Made by a program: the position numbers and the translations under genes
Notes under the pieces: generated by a model
What the model was told of the DNA's origin: nothing
What the model saw: only the letters and a program-made list of their open reading frames with translations
Database searches by the model: none
NCBI GenBank assembly: GCA_028023455.1
Contig: JAQFVV010000288.1
Location: 930,001-994,000 of the forward strand
DNA from: Epiperipatus broadwayi
Taxonomy: Eukaryota > Onychophora > Udeonychophora > Euonychophora > Peripatidae
DNA: 64,000 nt
Direction of reading: 5' to 3'
Shown: positions 13,402 to 25,269 of the stretch, one piece after another
Numbering within the stretch: position 1 is the stretch's first letter
Layout of the letters: each line of letters starts with the position of its first letter

Positions 13402-13410
13402 TATAAATAG
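13402..13410 (+). promoter_or_regulatory. TATA-like box, candidate LTR promoter
   Basis: TATAAATAG, the same 9-mer found at 36177 and 41624. A TGGTGCC motif lies 1.08 kb downstream at 14486, a spacing similar to that between the TATA and primer-binding motif in element E. This hints at a further diverged LTR over about 13.3-14.49 kb, with element B inserted in its internal part. No matching second LTR was found. Confidence 0.25.
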
Positions 13411-14485
13411 CTCAATTTTTGTTCATTCTTGTCTCTGACTTTCTTATTTTAATAAAATATTTTGAAGTAATATTTCAAATAATGTTGCATTGTTAAAAAA
13501 CCAACGTATTTGCAGTTGACTGAAAGCCATTCTCTGCGTATTTAAGATCTGTGATTAGTTCAGAAAAAAATCATGTTGAAATAGACTACACAGACAGTGG
13601 AGTATGGGGACATCAAACCAGCCATGAAAATATCTGGACACAGGATTTACGAAAGAATTTTTACCCATCATCGATTAGTTAAGAGATAATTCCATTATAC
13701 TGTTTCTGCCATATTTAAAAACCTAGATAATTATTTGACTTTGTATCTAAACATTCCGATTTCCTTTAAAAATAAAGATAGACCTTATTTAAAAAACTTT
13801 GAACTTTTTGAATTAAACTTTAAAAAAAAGAATAAACTTTAAACTTCAGAAGATAATAGTTGCAATAATAAAATAAGTAAAAGCAGCTTCTATTAAATAA
13901 TATTTTGAAACAATAGTATGCACGTATATGTGATTTAATTTTTAAACTTAAAAAAAAAAATAATAAAAAAATATGATGTAACATGTATAATTTATTTACT
14001 AAAGTAATATATTAAAATGCTTATTTTAATCTTTAAAATTAAGTGTGTGTCTCATTATAAGATAAAATGATGCATTTATTTTAAAATAAAGTAAAACATT
14101 TAAATTATTTTTCTTAAAATATTTATGTTTATCTTTGATACATGGGAGTAAGTATAAATATTTATTTTCTTAATAAGAGTAGGAGGAAAAAAACCAATCA
14201 TTAATAATAGTATTTTAGAAAAGATTCACCAAGTTAAATCTATACATGTTTAGCATTCATTATTATGTTGTTATTATTAGTTTTAAAGGAGCAAAGTATT
14301 ATTTTGAATGGTTCGGGGAAAATTATTTTGGTTTTAGAAATAATAGTAGCAGTTTAGAAGATGTGGGCATTTAAGATACCTTTTGTTTGTTTGTTAGTGG
14401 GTGGTTGGAACTGACTGAGCTAGCGGACTTTTCAGGTACCGAATTGTACTGATCAGATGGATATGCTAATTCTAATGAAATTAGC

Positions 14486-14492
14486 TGGTGCC
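14486..14492 (+). other. Possible primer-binding motif (TGGTGCC)
   Basis: TGGTGCC following ATTAGC, resembling the LTR/primer-site junctions at 37083, 34808 and 62039. Only seven bases match, so it is weak on its own. Confidence 0.2.
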
Positions 14493-14795
14493 TAAGGGAT
14501 TTTCTTTCTTCTTTAAAAAATAATAATAAAGTGTTTATTTGATTGGTATATATTTGGTAGTCGAGTGTTGAATGTTATTGATGGTTCGCTATTGATAATA
14601 GTTGACACTTTACCTGAAAACCAACCATTTTCTGAAAGGGAAATTTAGGAGGACAAACTATCATAAAATATTAGTTAATATTTTATTTGTTGATGCTTGG
14701 TGTTTGTTGTTTCCCATAAGTGTTAAATAATAAATAATAATAGAAGTGGTAGTAGTTAGTGAGTAGTAATAGTAGGTGTTTAAATTAACAGGTTG

Positions 14796-14819
14796 GTTCA
14801 ATATATATATATATTGAAC
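14796..14819. repeat. Palindromic (TA)n junction at 5' end of element B
   Basis: A perfect 24-bp palindrome: GTTCAA, a (TA)n core, then TTGAAC. Its right arm is the first bases of the 5' LTR of element B; the left arm is the same sequence inverted in the flank. Confidence 0.85.
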
Positions 14820-16705
14820 TGGATGATAGCCATTTCAAAAATCACTACACAAAAGTAGAAGTAACTTTTGTGTTTATTAACTTTGAAAGCATAAAGCTAT
14901 TTAAAAAAAATTGTTTATAAGAGTACATGTATAAAACATATGCTCATTTATATTTAAAATAAATCATTTTAATTTTTTTTATATAAAATTGATTTTAAAA
15001 AAGTTTTCTTTCACCGCTTATTTTTAATCAATTTAATTAAAAACAAGCAAGCTTGTTAATTATATTTCTGTCTCTTATTTTAATTATTTTAAAGTTCATT
15101 CTAAAGGCAGATATTTAATTTTGTGTTGTTGTTTTTGTTTAAAATAATCCTTGATTAGAATTCTTCATTAGATTGAGATTTGCCTTGCCCTGAAGTGTAG
15201 AATTTGACAACAGGACAAGTTTTCATGGGAAATTGAGTGTGGTTATAAATATCCCCAAAAATTTCATGGATTATTCTAGAGACCTGTGACCAAGCAAATA
15301 CTCCATTAAAGTTATTGGTTCAGCTTTTTATATTCATTCTGATGAACCTCATTCAACATTTGTACCATTAGCAGTTCAGGCATTTAATTTCTTTGAAAGC
15401 AAAATTTGCAGTTATTAAAACAATTTTGCTTTCTCCAAGATGTCAAAATATACCCAAATGATAGACCCACACCTGCCGACTCTCCTTCAGTCATGCCATG
15501 AACATCTAAAATAAACAGGACACTAGTGCCTCTACTTTGCCACTGTTAAATACCTTAAATATGAACTAATATAAAAGTGCTCACTCCTTGAAAATGTGAA
15601 AACTTTGTTTTGCCATAAGGTAAATATTTTCTTTTGTTCTTGCCAGGGTAAATTCTTTTAGTTAAATTTCCATTCAGTCTAATAACTTTGTCATCTCTAT
15701 AATTACTTAACTTCCTAGTTATTAATTGTATTTGTTTTTTATTGTATTTTGTAGATTTAAAATTCCAAGTTTGCTTTCAATTTTATTTATTGGAGAGTGT
15801 CTAGTGATTATATATTTTTATATGTTTAATATATTTTTAATTATATACCTAACTGTTTATAAATGCTTTGACAGTCTTGTGTAATTTTAAATTATCTCAC
15901 TGGTATTTTTTTTACTATCCACTTATTGATTTAAATTATTGTGTTTGCACTTTTTGCAAACCACAAAATCTTTTGGCTGGCAGTTTATCATCTTTATTGT
16001 TCTGGTTTTCTGAAATGAGATATTTCTTTCTAGATTACATAAGATCATAATCATGTTTTTCTTGTGTCTTGCACATAAGTTGACCTTGAATTGCTTTAAA
16101 GGTAGTATAGCACAGGTCTGTCCTACTGGCAGTATGACATTCTTGTCTCAATGCATTATTTTGGGGCAAGAAATGCTTACTGGTGCCATTTTGTTAATTT
16201 CCTGCATGACGGTATACTTTCATATCTCTGAATCAGAAAACTAGAGTTGCTTTTTTTTGTAATTTTATGAATCACCAGCAGGAGGATGTTATCCTATCCA
16301 TTTTTTTATTTTTAGATGAGAGAATTTTGCTGCCAAAGTATTTAATATTTTCATGTTTACATTACTCATGTGCACTCTCTGATAAATATACATATTCAAA
16401 TCTAAGACACTTTTGTATTTGTGGCTACATTTCTTTATTCTATGGTCCTGATTTTCATGAAATTTTCAAATTGTTTAAATCCTTAATAAAATTTTCAAAT
16501 TGTTTAAATTTATTTGGCTGATGTTTGTCTTAGTGCTTTTATTTCTCAATTGTCTGAACAATCTTTAAGATCTCTTGCTTCTTCCTTGATTTAGTCAGCA
16601 CAGATCATCATCCTCATCCATTTTGATCACAGTAAATAAATTTTCCAGATATGTAGTGATCTGGTGACACCCCCTGTGATCAGAATAGATTGAGTGATGG
16701 TTACA
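14815..16705 (+). repeat. Element B, 5' LTR (about 1.89 kb)
   Basis: Begins TGAACTGGATGATAGCC and ends TTACA. It aligns with 18307-20511 along its whole length, the second copy carrying an extra block of about 0.3 kb near its end. The same LTR family occurs on the minus strand at 51711-54290 and 42475-47912. The LTR abuts a (TA)n tract upstream, and the 3' copy abuts ATATATAT downstream, compatible with a target duplication inside (TA)n. Both copies contain a 60-63 codon open frame near 16053 and 19615, which I regard as incidental. Confidence 0.8.
15244..15251 (+). promoter_or_regulatory. TATA box in 5' LTR of element B
   Basis: TATAAATA about 430 bp inside the LTR, in a context (ATCCCCAAAAATTTC following) conserved in the 3' LTR at 18746. 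A related TATAAATAACC occurs in the LTRs of elements C and D. Conservation across copies supports a core promoter role. Confidence 0.5.
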
Positions 16706-17092
16706 TACTTTAAATTTTTAGCACAGCCAATGGGGGGCTTTGAGTTTTCAAGTCCATGTGAGATTTTTTTAGACAATTGAGAAAGATTTCATGTGTAAGA
16801 GGCAAGATTTAGTAGGTGGGAGTCAGTTTTTGTTGGTTATGTTATGTATTGTTAGAGCAGTTTGGTAGAAGGGGGTTCATCTTTTTCATATGACAATAAA
16901 TAAATAAATAGTGTTTTCTTTTGGAAAAAAATCTTTCTGAGTTCATTTTTGATATTCAAAAGTGGGGGAAATGTTTCATTTTCTTTTCCACAGAAAATAA
17001 TTAATAAATAGTAAATAGCATTTTATGTGCTTTTCGATTTTTTTTTTTTTTAAATAAAAAGGTTAGTATAGTGAATTTAATTTTGGCTGAAA
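16706..17092 (+). other. Element B leader
   Basis: Untranslated stretch between the LTR and the gag-like start. Its first 60 bp match the equivalent position of element C (TTTTAGCAC, a G run, then CCATGTGAGAT), showing common descent. Unlike family I, no TGG-type primer-binding motif follows the LTR end. Confidence 0.45.
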
Positions 17093-18002
17093 ATGGAAGA
17101 AAGCCATATTTCATTTAGAAATCCTCAAATTGTGGAAAAAGAATACAGTGAGACACAGATGATGATGAAGATGTTAATGAAGTTGGTAATAGATATGAAA
17201 AAGGAAAAAAAAGAATTCAAGCAAAGTTAATAAGCAATGCTGGCAGAGTTTAAAGCAGAAATGAAGGAAGATAATAGAGAATTTCATCAAGAAATAAAAG
17301 AAGAAATTAGGAAGTCCAAATAACAAATAGTTAGAGAAATAAGAAAGATGAGGGGTGAAATGAAGGGAAGAGTAGAAGAAAGTCATGAAGTAGAAAAGGA
17401 AGTTGAGATGGCAAATGATCTGAAAAGTAAGTTGAGTAAAGAAATTGAGCTAGAACAAAATAGTGTTCAAACAGAGAAGGTAAAAATAGAGTTAAAAATA
17501 AGCAAAGATTGGGTACAGATAGAAAGTGTGGTGGAAAATTTAGAAAATGTAGATCAAAAATAGAAGGAAATTATAAGTTAGAGATGGAAAATATTGCAAA
17601 AGAGTTACCTCAAGAGATTAAAACAGAGTTGGTTAAAATAATTGTTAGATTAGAACATGGATTTAAAACTATGAAAAGAGTCAAGATAAAGTTTTTTGAA
17701 TATGATTTGAAGCAAAAATAAAAACAATTTATAAAGCAATATTATTCAACACACCTAAAAAAGCTGTAGAAAATGAAGTTTTGCCATTTACTAGTGTTGA
17801 TATGACCGAAGATAAAGCAGAAAAGGGTGAAGAACTGAGGAGTTTTGTTAAAAAAAAGATTCATGTATATGAACTAGAAAGCAAAACAGAATGTGAAAGG
17901 GACAAGAGAAAATTTTATAAGCTAATAGAAGATAGGAGAGAAAAAGTAGGCCATTTCAGAAAGTTAATGAAAAAAGAAAAAGAACTGCTGGACAAAAGTT
18001 AA
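17093..18002 (+). pseudogene. Coiled-coil gag-like ORF of element B (broken)
   Basis: Starts at ATG 17093 (MEESHISFRNPQIVEKE) and continues as lysine/glutamate-rich helix-forming sequence, but is interrupted by stops near 17228, 17322 and 17562 and by two frame changes, leaving open pieces at 17348-17563, 17509-17721 and 17781-18002. The start matches that of element C (EESHVSFKNPQIVEKE). The last piece, with YELESKTECERDK, matches the C-terminus of the intact ORF at 37631-38248 (YEVENRTERERDK). It is therefore an old copy of a small coiled-coil plus basic-tail protein carried inside LTRs. No RT, protease or integrase motif is present. Function as a gag-like structural or RNA-binding protein is an inference. 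Confidence 0.6.
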
Positions 18003-18306
18003 GGGTTCAGCTTTTAGCAATCGACGGATTGTTTTAATAAAATAAAAAAAGATTTTGTTAACAGGTTATGAGAATGGAGAAATGTTCAAAATGAATTATT
18101 GTTTATTTTGAGTGCAAGGCAAACATTCAGTCGAGTTATTTGAACTGTTTAAAATGTTTATAGTTCTTTCAAATATTTATTAAACAAGTACAATGTTTAC
18201 AGTGACAATTATGTGTACATGGTAAATTGAAAAGAAAAGCTAGAATCACAAAAAAAAAAGAGCACAGGAATGTTTTTATTTTTTGTTGATCACATATTTA
18301 GGCAGT
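18003..18306 (+). other. Element B 3' untranslated internal region
   Basis: Noncoding. Bases 18060-18150 resemble the equivalent region of element C (GGTTATGAGAATGGAGAAA and onward). Bases 18166-18252 are nearly identical to the reverse complement of 62820-62910. The tract before the 3' LTR (ATTTAGGCAG) is not a clear polypurine run. Confidence 0.5.
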
Positions 18307-20511
18307 TAAACTAGATAATAGCCATTTCAAAGGTCACTACACAAAAATAGAACTAACTTTTGTATTTATTAAATATGAAAGCATAAAGCTATTTAAAAAA
18401 AATTGTTTATAAGAGTATGTGTATAAAATACATACTCATTTATATTTAAAATAGATCTTTTTAATTTTTTTTATAGAATTGATTTTAAAAAAAGTTTTCT
18501 TTCACTGCTTGTTTTTAATCAATTTAATTAAAAACAAGCAAGTTTGTTAATTACATTTCTGTCTCTTTTATTTTAATCATTTTAAAATTCATTCTAAAAG
18601 TGGACATTTAATTTTGTGTTGTTTTTGTTTAAAATAATCCCCTGTTAGAATTCTTCATTATATTGAGCAGGAGATTGAGATTTGCCCTGCCCTGAGGCAT
18701 AGAATTCGACAACAAAACAAGTTTTCACAGGAAATTGACTGTGGGTATAAATAACCCCAAAAATTTCATGGATTATTCTAGAGAGCCTTGACCAAACATA
18801 TACTCCATCAAAGTGATTAGTTCAGCTTCTTTTTCATTCTGATTAACCTCATTCAACATTTGAACCATTAGCAATTCAGGCATTTAATTTCTTTAAAATC
18901 AAAATTTGCAGTTATTAAAACAATTTTGCTTTCTCCAAGATGTCAAAATATAGTAATGTTTTATAACCAACAATATGTCTTGCTAGTTTAACCCAAAAGA
19001 TGGACACATGCCTGCCGACTCTCCTTCAGTCATGCCATGAATGTCTAAAATAAACAGGACCTCGGTGCCTCTACCATGCTGCTGTCAAAATACCTGAAAT
19101 ATGAACTAATATAAAAATGTACATTCCTTTAAAATACACAAACTTTGTTTTACCATAAGGTAAATAATTTTTATACCTGCCAGGGTAAATTCTTTTAGTT
19201 AAATATCTGCTCAGTCTAATAACTTTGTAGTCTCTATAATTATTTAACCTCCTAGTTATTAATTGTATTTGTTTTTATTGTATTTTGTAGTGTGTCTTGG
19301 AATCTTAGTTTTAAGATTCCAAGTTTGCTTTCAATTTTATTTATTGGAGAGTGTCTAGTGAGTGTATATCTTTATATGTTTAATATATTTTAATTATATG
19401 CCTAACTTTTTATTAATGCTTTGGCAGTCTTATGTAATTTTAAATTAGCTCACCAGCATTTATTTTATTATCCACTTATTGATTTTAATTACTGTGTTTG
19501 CACTTTTTGCAAACCGTAAAATCTTTTGGCTGGTGGTTTATCATCTTTATTGTTCTGGTTTTTTGAAATGAGAGATTTCTTTTTAGATTACATAAGATCA
19601 TAATCATATTTTTCTTGTGTCTTGCACATAAGTCGAACCTAAATTACTTTAAAGGTAGTACATCGGAGGGCTTTCCTACTGGCAATATGACATTCTTGTC
19701 TCGATACATTATTCCAGGGCAAGAAATGCTTGCTGGTGCCATTTTCATGATTTCCTGCAAGATGGTATACTTTCATGTCTCTGAATCAGGAAACTAGAGT
19801 TGCTGTTTTTTTGTAATTTTATAAATCACCAGCAGGAAGATATTATCCTATCCATTTTTTTTATTTTTAGGTGAGAGAATTTTGCTGCCAAAGTGTTTAA
19901 TGTTTTCATGTTTGCCATACTCATGTGCACTCTCTGATAAATATGCATATTCAAATCTAAGTTATTTTTGTATTCATGGCTAGATTTTTTTATTCTATGG
20001 TCCTGATTTTAATAAAATTTTCAAATTGTTTAAACCCTTAATAAAATTTTCAAATTGTTTAAATTTATTTAACTGACGTTTGTTTTAGTGCTTTTATTTC
20101 TCAATTGTCTGAATAATCTTTAAGATCTCTTACTTCTCCCTGAATTTAGTTGGTGCAGACCATCATCCTCATCAATTTTTATCATAGTAAATAAATTTTC
20201 CATGTGATGTATTGTGGCTTCTCCTTAAACGAAGTCAAGAACATCTCAGCAATTATGCCCAGATAAACCTGTAAGCCACTTTATTTTCCATTTCCCACTC
20301 TAAATTTTCCCATATTTTGCTCCATCCCATTTCCTCAACATAATCTTTGTCAACTCTATAACCTTTATATCTAAATCCTCTTTATCTTTTCCCAAACCCA
20401 GCATAAAAACCAATAATTCACTTTCTATATAATCACTTTTTTCATATTTATTCTTCCATAACTTCATTATACGTACTCTCTATGATCAGGATAGATTGAG
20501 CAACCATTACA
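18307..20511 (+). repeat. Element B, 3' LTR (about 2.2 kb)
   Basis: Second copy of the 14815-16705 repeat. It starts TAAACTAGATAATAGCC (the TG start has become TA) and ends TTACA before ATATATAT. TATAAATA lies at 18746-18753. A block at about 20206-20480 with no counterpart in the 5' copy accounts for the extra length. The many differences between the copies indicate an old insertion. Confidence 0.8.
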
Positions 20512-20519
20512 ATATATAT

Positions 20520-22980
20520 TGCTTTCAAATAGTTAAAGTGTTATTTTGTAACTATATGTATGTTCTAATATATTTCTTATTAAATACATCAAATATTTAT
20601 TTAAAATAAGATAGAAAAAATATAAACATACTAACGATTGTTGTTATTTTATTTTTAAAAATCAAATATTAATTCCTAATTTACATTTTTTTAAATGTAA
20701 GAGAATTACTAATTAGTATATGTATAGTTAGTATTGCTAAAAGTATTAATTAAGTGCACTTTAAAATATTAACATTAAAAATTTAATAAGTATTTTAAAT
20801 GAAGTCTGATTTATATTTCAAAATAAATAATTGTTTATGTGCATATCTGATATTGTTATTTGATTGTATATACTTTTTAATTAAAAGGAAAGAGAATGAA
20901 AGTAAGTAGTTATAATAGTTTTTATGAAGATTAATTTGAGACTAGATATTTTCTCTATGTATCATTTGATTGGGTATATTAATATTTCAACCATTATAAA
21001 TATAATAATAAACATGACATATTATTACACATATTCATGTAGATAAATAAAATTTCAGTACTTGTGATATGTTTTTTCTGTTCTGCACATCTACTTGCTG
21101 TAAAAGATTTTTATATCCAAAATATTAACCCTCTCACACTACAACAAGTTTATTTTCCCAGTCTGTAATCTTTTATAAAATTTTAATGTTAAACTGTTAT
21201 TATTTATCAGAATATAATGAATTTCACTTCATTTTATAAATATTTTCAATTAGAAATAAAGTAAATTTTAAAAAAATACTTTGATTTTGTTTGATAATAA
21301 TGAAAAAAAATTATAATCAAAACAAAAACATTTTCCATCATCGACTGTTAGTAGGAGCAGTTTTATTTCAGAAAATGAAGAAAATCTATTTATATGCCAT
21401 TTATTTTTAAAATGTGAATGAATAAATATCAGTATCTCACAAATTTATAAAATTATGAATCAAAAGTTTAAATTTTTAAAATATTTTTTACAGTTTTGCA
21501 TTATATTTTAACAGGCTGTTGGTGATATCCAGTTAGCAAACAGCTTTCCTCTAATTTGAATTGTTAACATTATGGTAAAAAATATAAAATTCTATTTTCA
21601 AAAGTAAACTACTCATGCATTAAATAAATAAGTAATAATAATAAAGTATTATTGTTTTTTTAATAAATATTACATGATAATTATGCAAAATTAATAATTA
21701 TTCTTAACGTACTTTGCAAAAAAGTCAAGTTTTTATTTATTCAAAGTATTTTCTCACCATAATATCACAAAGTTTGAGAGTTCCAAAGAAAAATACAAAG
21801 CATTAAGAGAGAATTTAAAAGGCTTTTAATTAACCTGAAATCTATTGAATTTTTTTTTTAGAATTAAAATATTAGAATAAATATAAATGAGTTTAGCCGT
21901 AATTAAGAAAAAGTTAACGATTTTTCTCAATAGATGGCAAATTGAATTCTATAATTTCTTGTATAAAGAGCCTTGGGAAGATCATAGTAATGTATAATAA
22001 TTAAGATGTGTGGTTGGTGCATTTTATAACAATTACAATTGAATGGGTTCTTAATATATCATATCCTTGACTTTTATAGTATATATATATTCCATAATAT
22101 AAATAAAGTAGTGTGTGTATAAAGATGAAATAAACTTTTAATTATAATGATATTATAAACCTATCTACATGGTATTAAATGATTTCTTTTGCAATATTAA
22201 AATTTTGAGTTCTAATTATTATTTGAACTTTTTCAATTTAAGTGTAACCCCAAAAGAGTTTATTTTAATGATTCAAAAATAAGTAATTTACAAAGCAATA
22301 TGTTATTTTAATAGAATGCTTGAAATATAAAAGATTTGGATAATAATATTTAATAAGAGATGTTTATGCCTAGTGTGCATGCTATGAGATTTGTTCAAAG
22401 TTTATAATGGAATGAAAGAAGATATATCAAAACAATATATATTTCTTTAATTTTGTAGTTAATGCTTATACTCAAATAAATTATGGGAATATCTACATAT
22501 GCATACATCTATATAAGATTGTAAAATTTCCATGTTATTATTAAGCTATGAAAAATAACAGATATTTATAAGAATATTAATAATTTTATTGAGTAAATTT
22601 ATAAGTGGTCGTAAACATAATATAGTTAATTTAAGGAAGAAAATAAGAACATGAAACGGCAATTATAATAAAATTGAAGCTGTATGTATTGATTTTATCT
22701 GCTATTGACTCGGATTTTGAATATCAGATATTGTTGCCACGTTGTTCTGCATTTTCGGTTTACGACCCATTAATTCTAATACCTCCTACTAATATAATAC
22801 TTCTAAGTTTAACAGATTAATTGTTTATCTGGTCCATGTAGTATTCAGGCATCACAGGAAATCTTGTTGTTGATTGCACCAGATAACATATTCACGGCCA
22901 AGCATACAGCTGGACGCTGAATAATTATATATAAATAATGAAAACAAGAAATGTTTAATAAAACTTCAAGAGTTTATTTA
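20520..22980. other. Intergenic, no gene supported
   Basis: AT-rich, with dense stops in all frames and short poly-A/T runs. A short (TA)n run sits near 22080. I see no element boundary or coding signal. Confidence 0.5.
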
Positions 22981-22985
22981 CTCTG

Positions 22986-23277
<292 letters not shown>

Positions 23278-23725
23278 TGACATTAATAAGATTAATGGTT
23301 CAATTTGCTAGTTTGTTAGTTGAATATAAGATCACTTAGTTCTCCTTAAAGTTCATTATCTTCTGAGAGATGAACACATATTAAAAGTCTCCTTAATTCT
23401 ATAACTATTTTCTGAAAGCAACTTACTGCTTACACACCCTATATCAAAGATAATCTAAATAAATAGATTCTTGATTAGATCACTTTTTTATTTCCATAAC
23501 AACTTCACATTACTAGTTTAGTTTTTCACTAATTTACCTTTGTTCTTCTTTATCTATTTGCTTGGTTAATGCACACTTAACACTCCTTTTAATACTTATG
23601 CACACTATTCGGCACTTGTGAATACACTGTTCTGCACTGACTTGTATTTCACTTTTTTAAATATTCTTCAGGTTTCTTTATCAGTTTGGATAATTTACAT
23701 AAAGTAACTCTCTGTGTAAACTAAT

Positions 23726-25034
23726 ATGTCAGGTCCAGGTGATAATGTAACTTGTCAATCTGATCTAACTTATGCTAAGGCTGTTAAAGCAATGATTTCT
23801 TCATCACCAAATAATGATGAAAGTAGTAATGAAAAGGATTTGGTTATTGCAAATAAAAATAACAAAATAACTAGTACGATATAATTAAAATTGATCTTTT
23901 AATACAAATATCTACACCAATTAACAGCAATAATGATGACCTATTTACGTGGACCGACGAAAGCCTCAATTATACAATAGAGCAATTTAATAACACGATC
24001 CCAAGAAATCTCTTTGATTCTTTTAAACGTTTTTTTTTTCAGACAAAGCAATTGTAATCGCAGCTACTGATACTTCTTGCTCATTATATCGCTTTCCAAA
24101 GGAATTATACCAAGCATTAAGCAGTTATAATATGTGGGATTCTGTTTACCGAATTGCTGAGCATCCAAACCCCAGATATATTGCTCTCGAATTTCACAAT
24201 GAGGAGCAAAAGGATAGATTCAAAAGAACAGTTAAAGCGCTCATTTGTGTAAACCAACGTCGTATAAACTATATTACTGGAGTCTTAAAAAATGCATATT
24301 TAAACTATAATATTAACGATTTCCAGAGATTAATGCAGCCCTTCGGAATCGTAATTGGATTTCAGCCTATATATCTAAAAAATACACCAGTACCAATTTA
24401 TAGTAATACTTTTTTAGTTTAAAGTCAAGCTACACAAAGGAATTGATCCCAATAACATACCAACGCAAATAACAGACCAGGAGGCCATACTGCTGTTAAT
24501 AATTCGGGCTTTGAGACCACAAGGTTTTCATTGCCAGCAGGAGGGCATATTGTGAATTCTTACCTGAGTCTCATATGTTCACAGTGTGGCTTGATGCTGA
24601 CTACTTCTCATCAGAATTCTAAAACAAAAGCAAATGCACATGACATACAAAATGTAACAGATGAGACTTTGATAGGCACTGCATCCAATGTTGATAATAA
24701 TTTAACAAAGCAAGAGAAACTTGATGCCCACTCGAATAAAAATAACTTGCAACATAATTCAATAAATATAGATACCAATATACCACCAATTAATCAAACA
24801 TTAGCAGATACTATAAGCATCTCCACCCCTCACAATATTCCAATTAATAAAACTTCTACAGACATTCTGAACACATCAATCATGCCAGAATCACAGATAT
24901 CCAGTTCCCCTAGTGATGACACTACCTTCAGAAGAAAGCCAGGCCATCCACCACATAAAAGGCGAGGGCAGAAAAAACCAAACAATTTAATAACAAGTGA
25001 AGATGAAGATTTTCCATCTGTTGATGTAAATTAG
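23726..25034 (+). pseudogene. LINE ORF1 (decayed)
   Basis: Pieces of an ORF1-type protein in several frames. They begin at ATG 23726 (MSGPGDNVTCQSDLTYAKAV) and stop near 23884. A 96-codon piece at 24132-24422 reads like a nucleic-acid-binding fold with a trailing zinc-knuckle region, and a piece at 24531-25034 is rich in Asn/Ser/Thr with a basic PGHPPHKRRGQKK stretch. A CxxC is visible in the last piece (ICSQC), in line with a degenerate zinc knuckle. It directly precedes an endonuclease/RT frame, as in two-ORF LINEs. At least two frameshifts make it non-functional. Confidence 0.6.
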
Positions 25035-25269
25035 AAAATTAAAACTATGACCAATAGTACACAGGAATCTTATTATGATCCCACATCTGAAAATAAAGAA
25101 GTTGTTGATGTAGATAGAATCACATTTAGTATAAACTCTGATCATAAAGTATTGGCTGGAGATCATGAGCTCATGACTCTTTAGCCATAATGATTCAATT
25201 AAATCTAAATCCAAAATAACTAATTGTTTGCTTTGGTTTGATATATACATATGCCCGTTTCTATTATTC

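Noticed and set aside
16053-19797. Similar 60-63 codon frames at 16053 and 19615
   Set aside because: They are present in both LTRs of element B because the LTRs are copies. No start-context or domain evidence supports translation.
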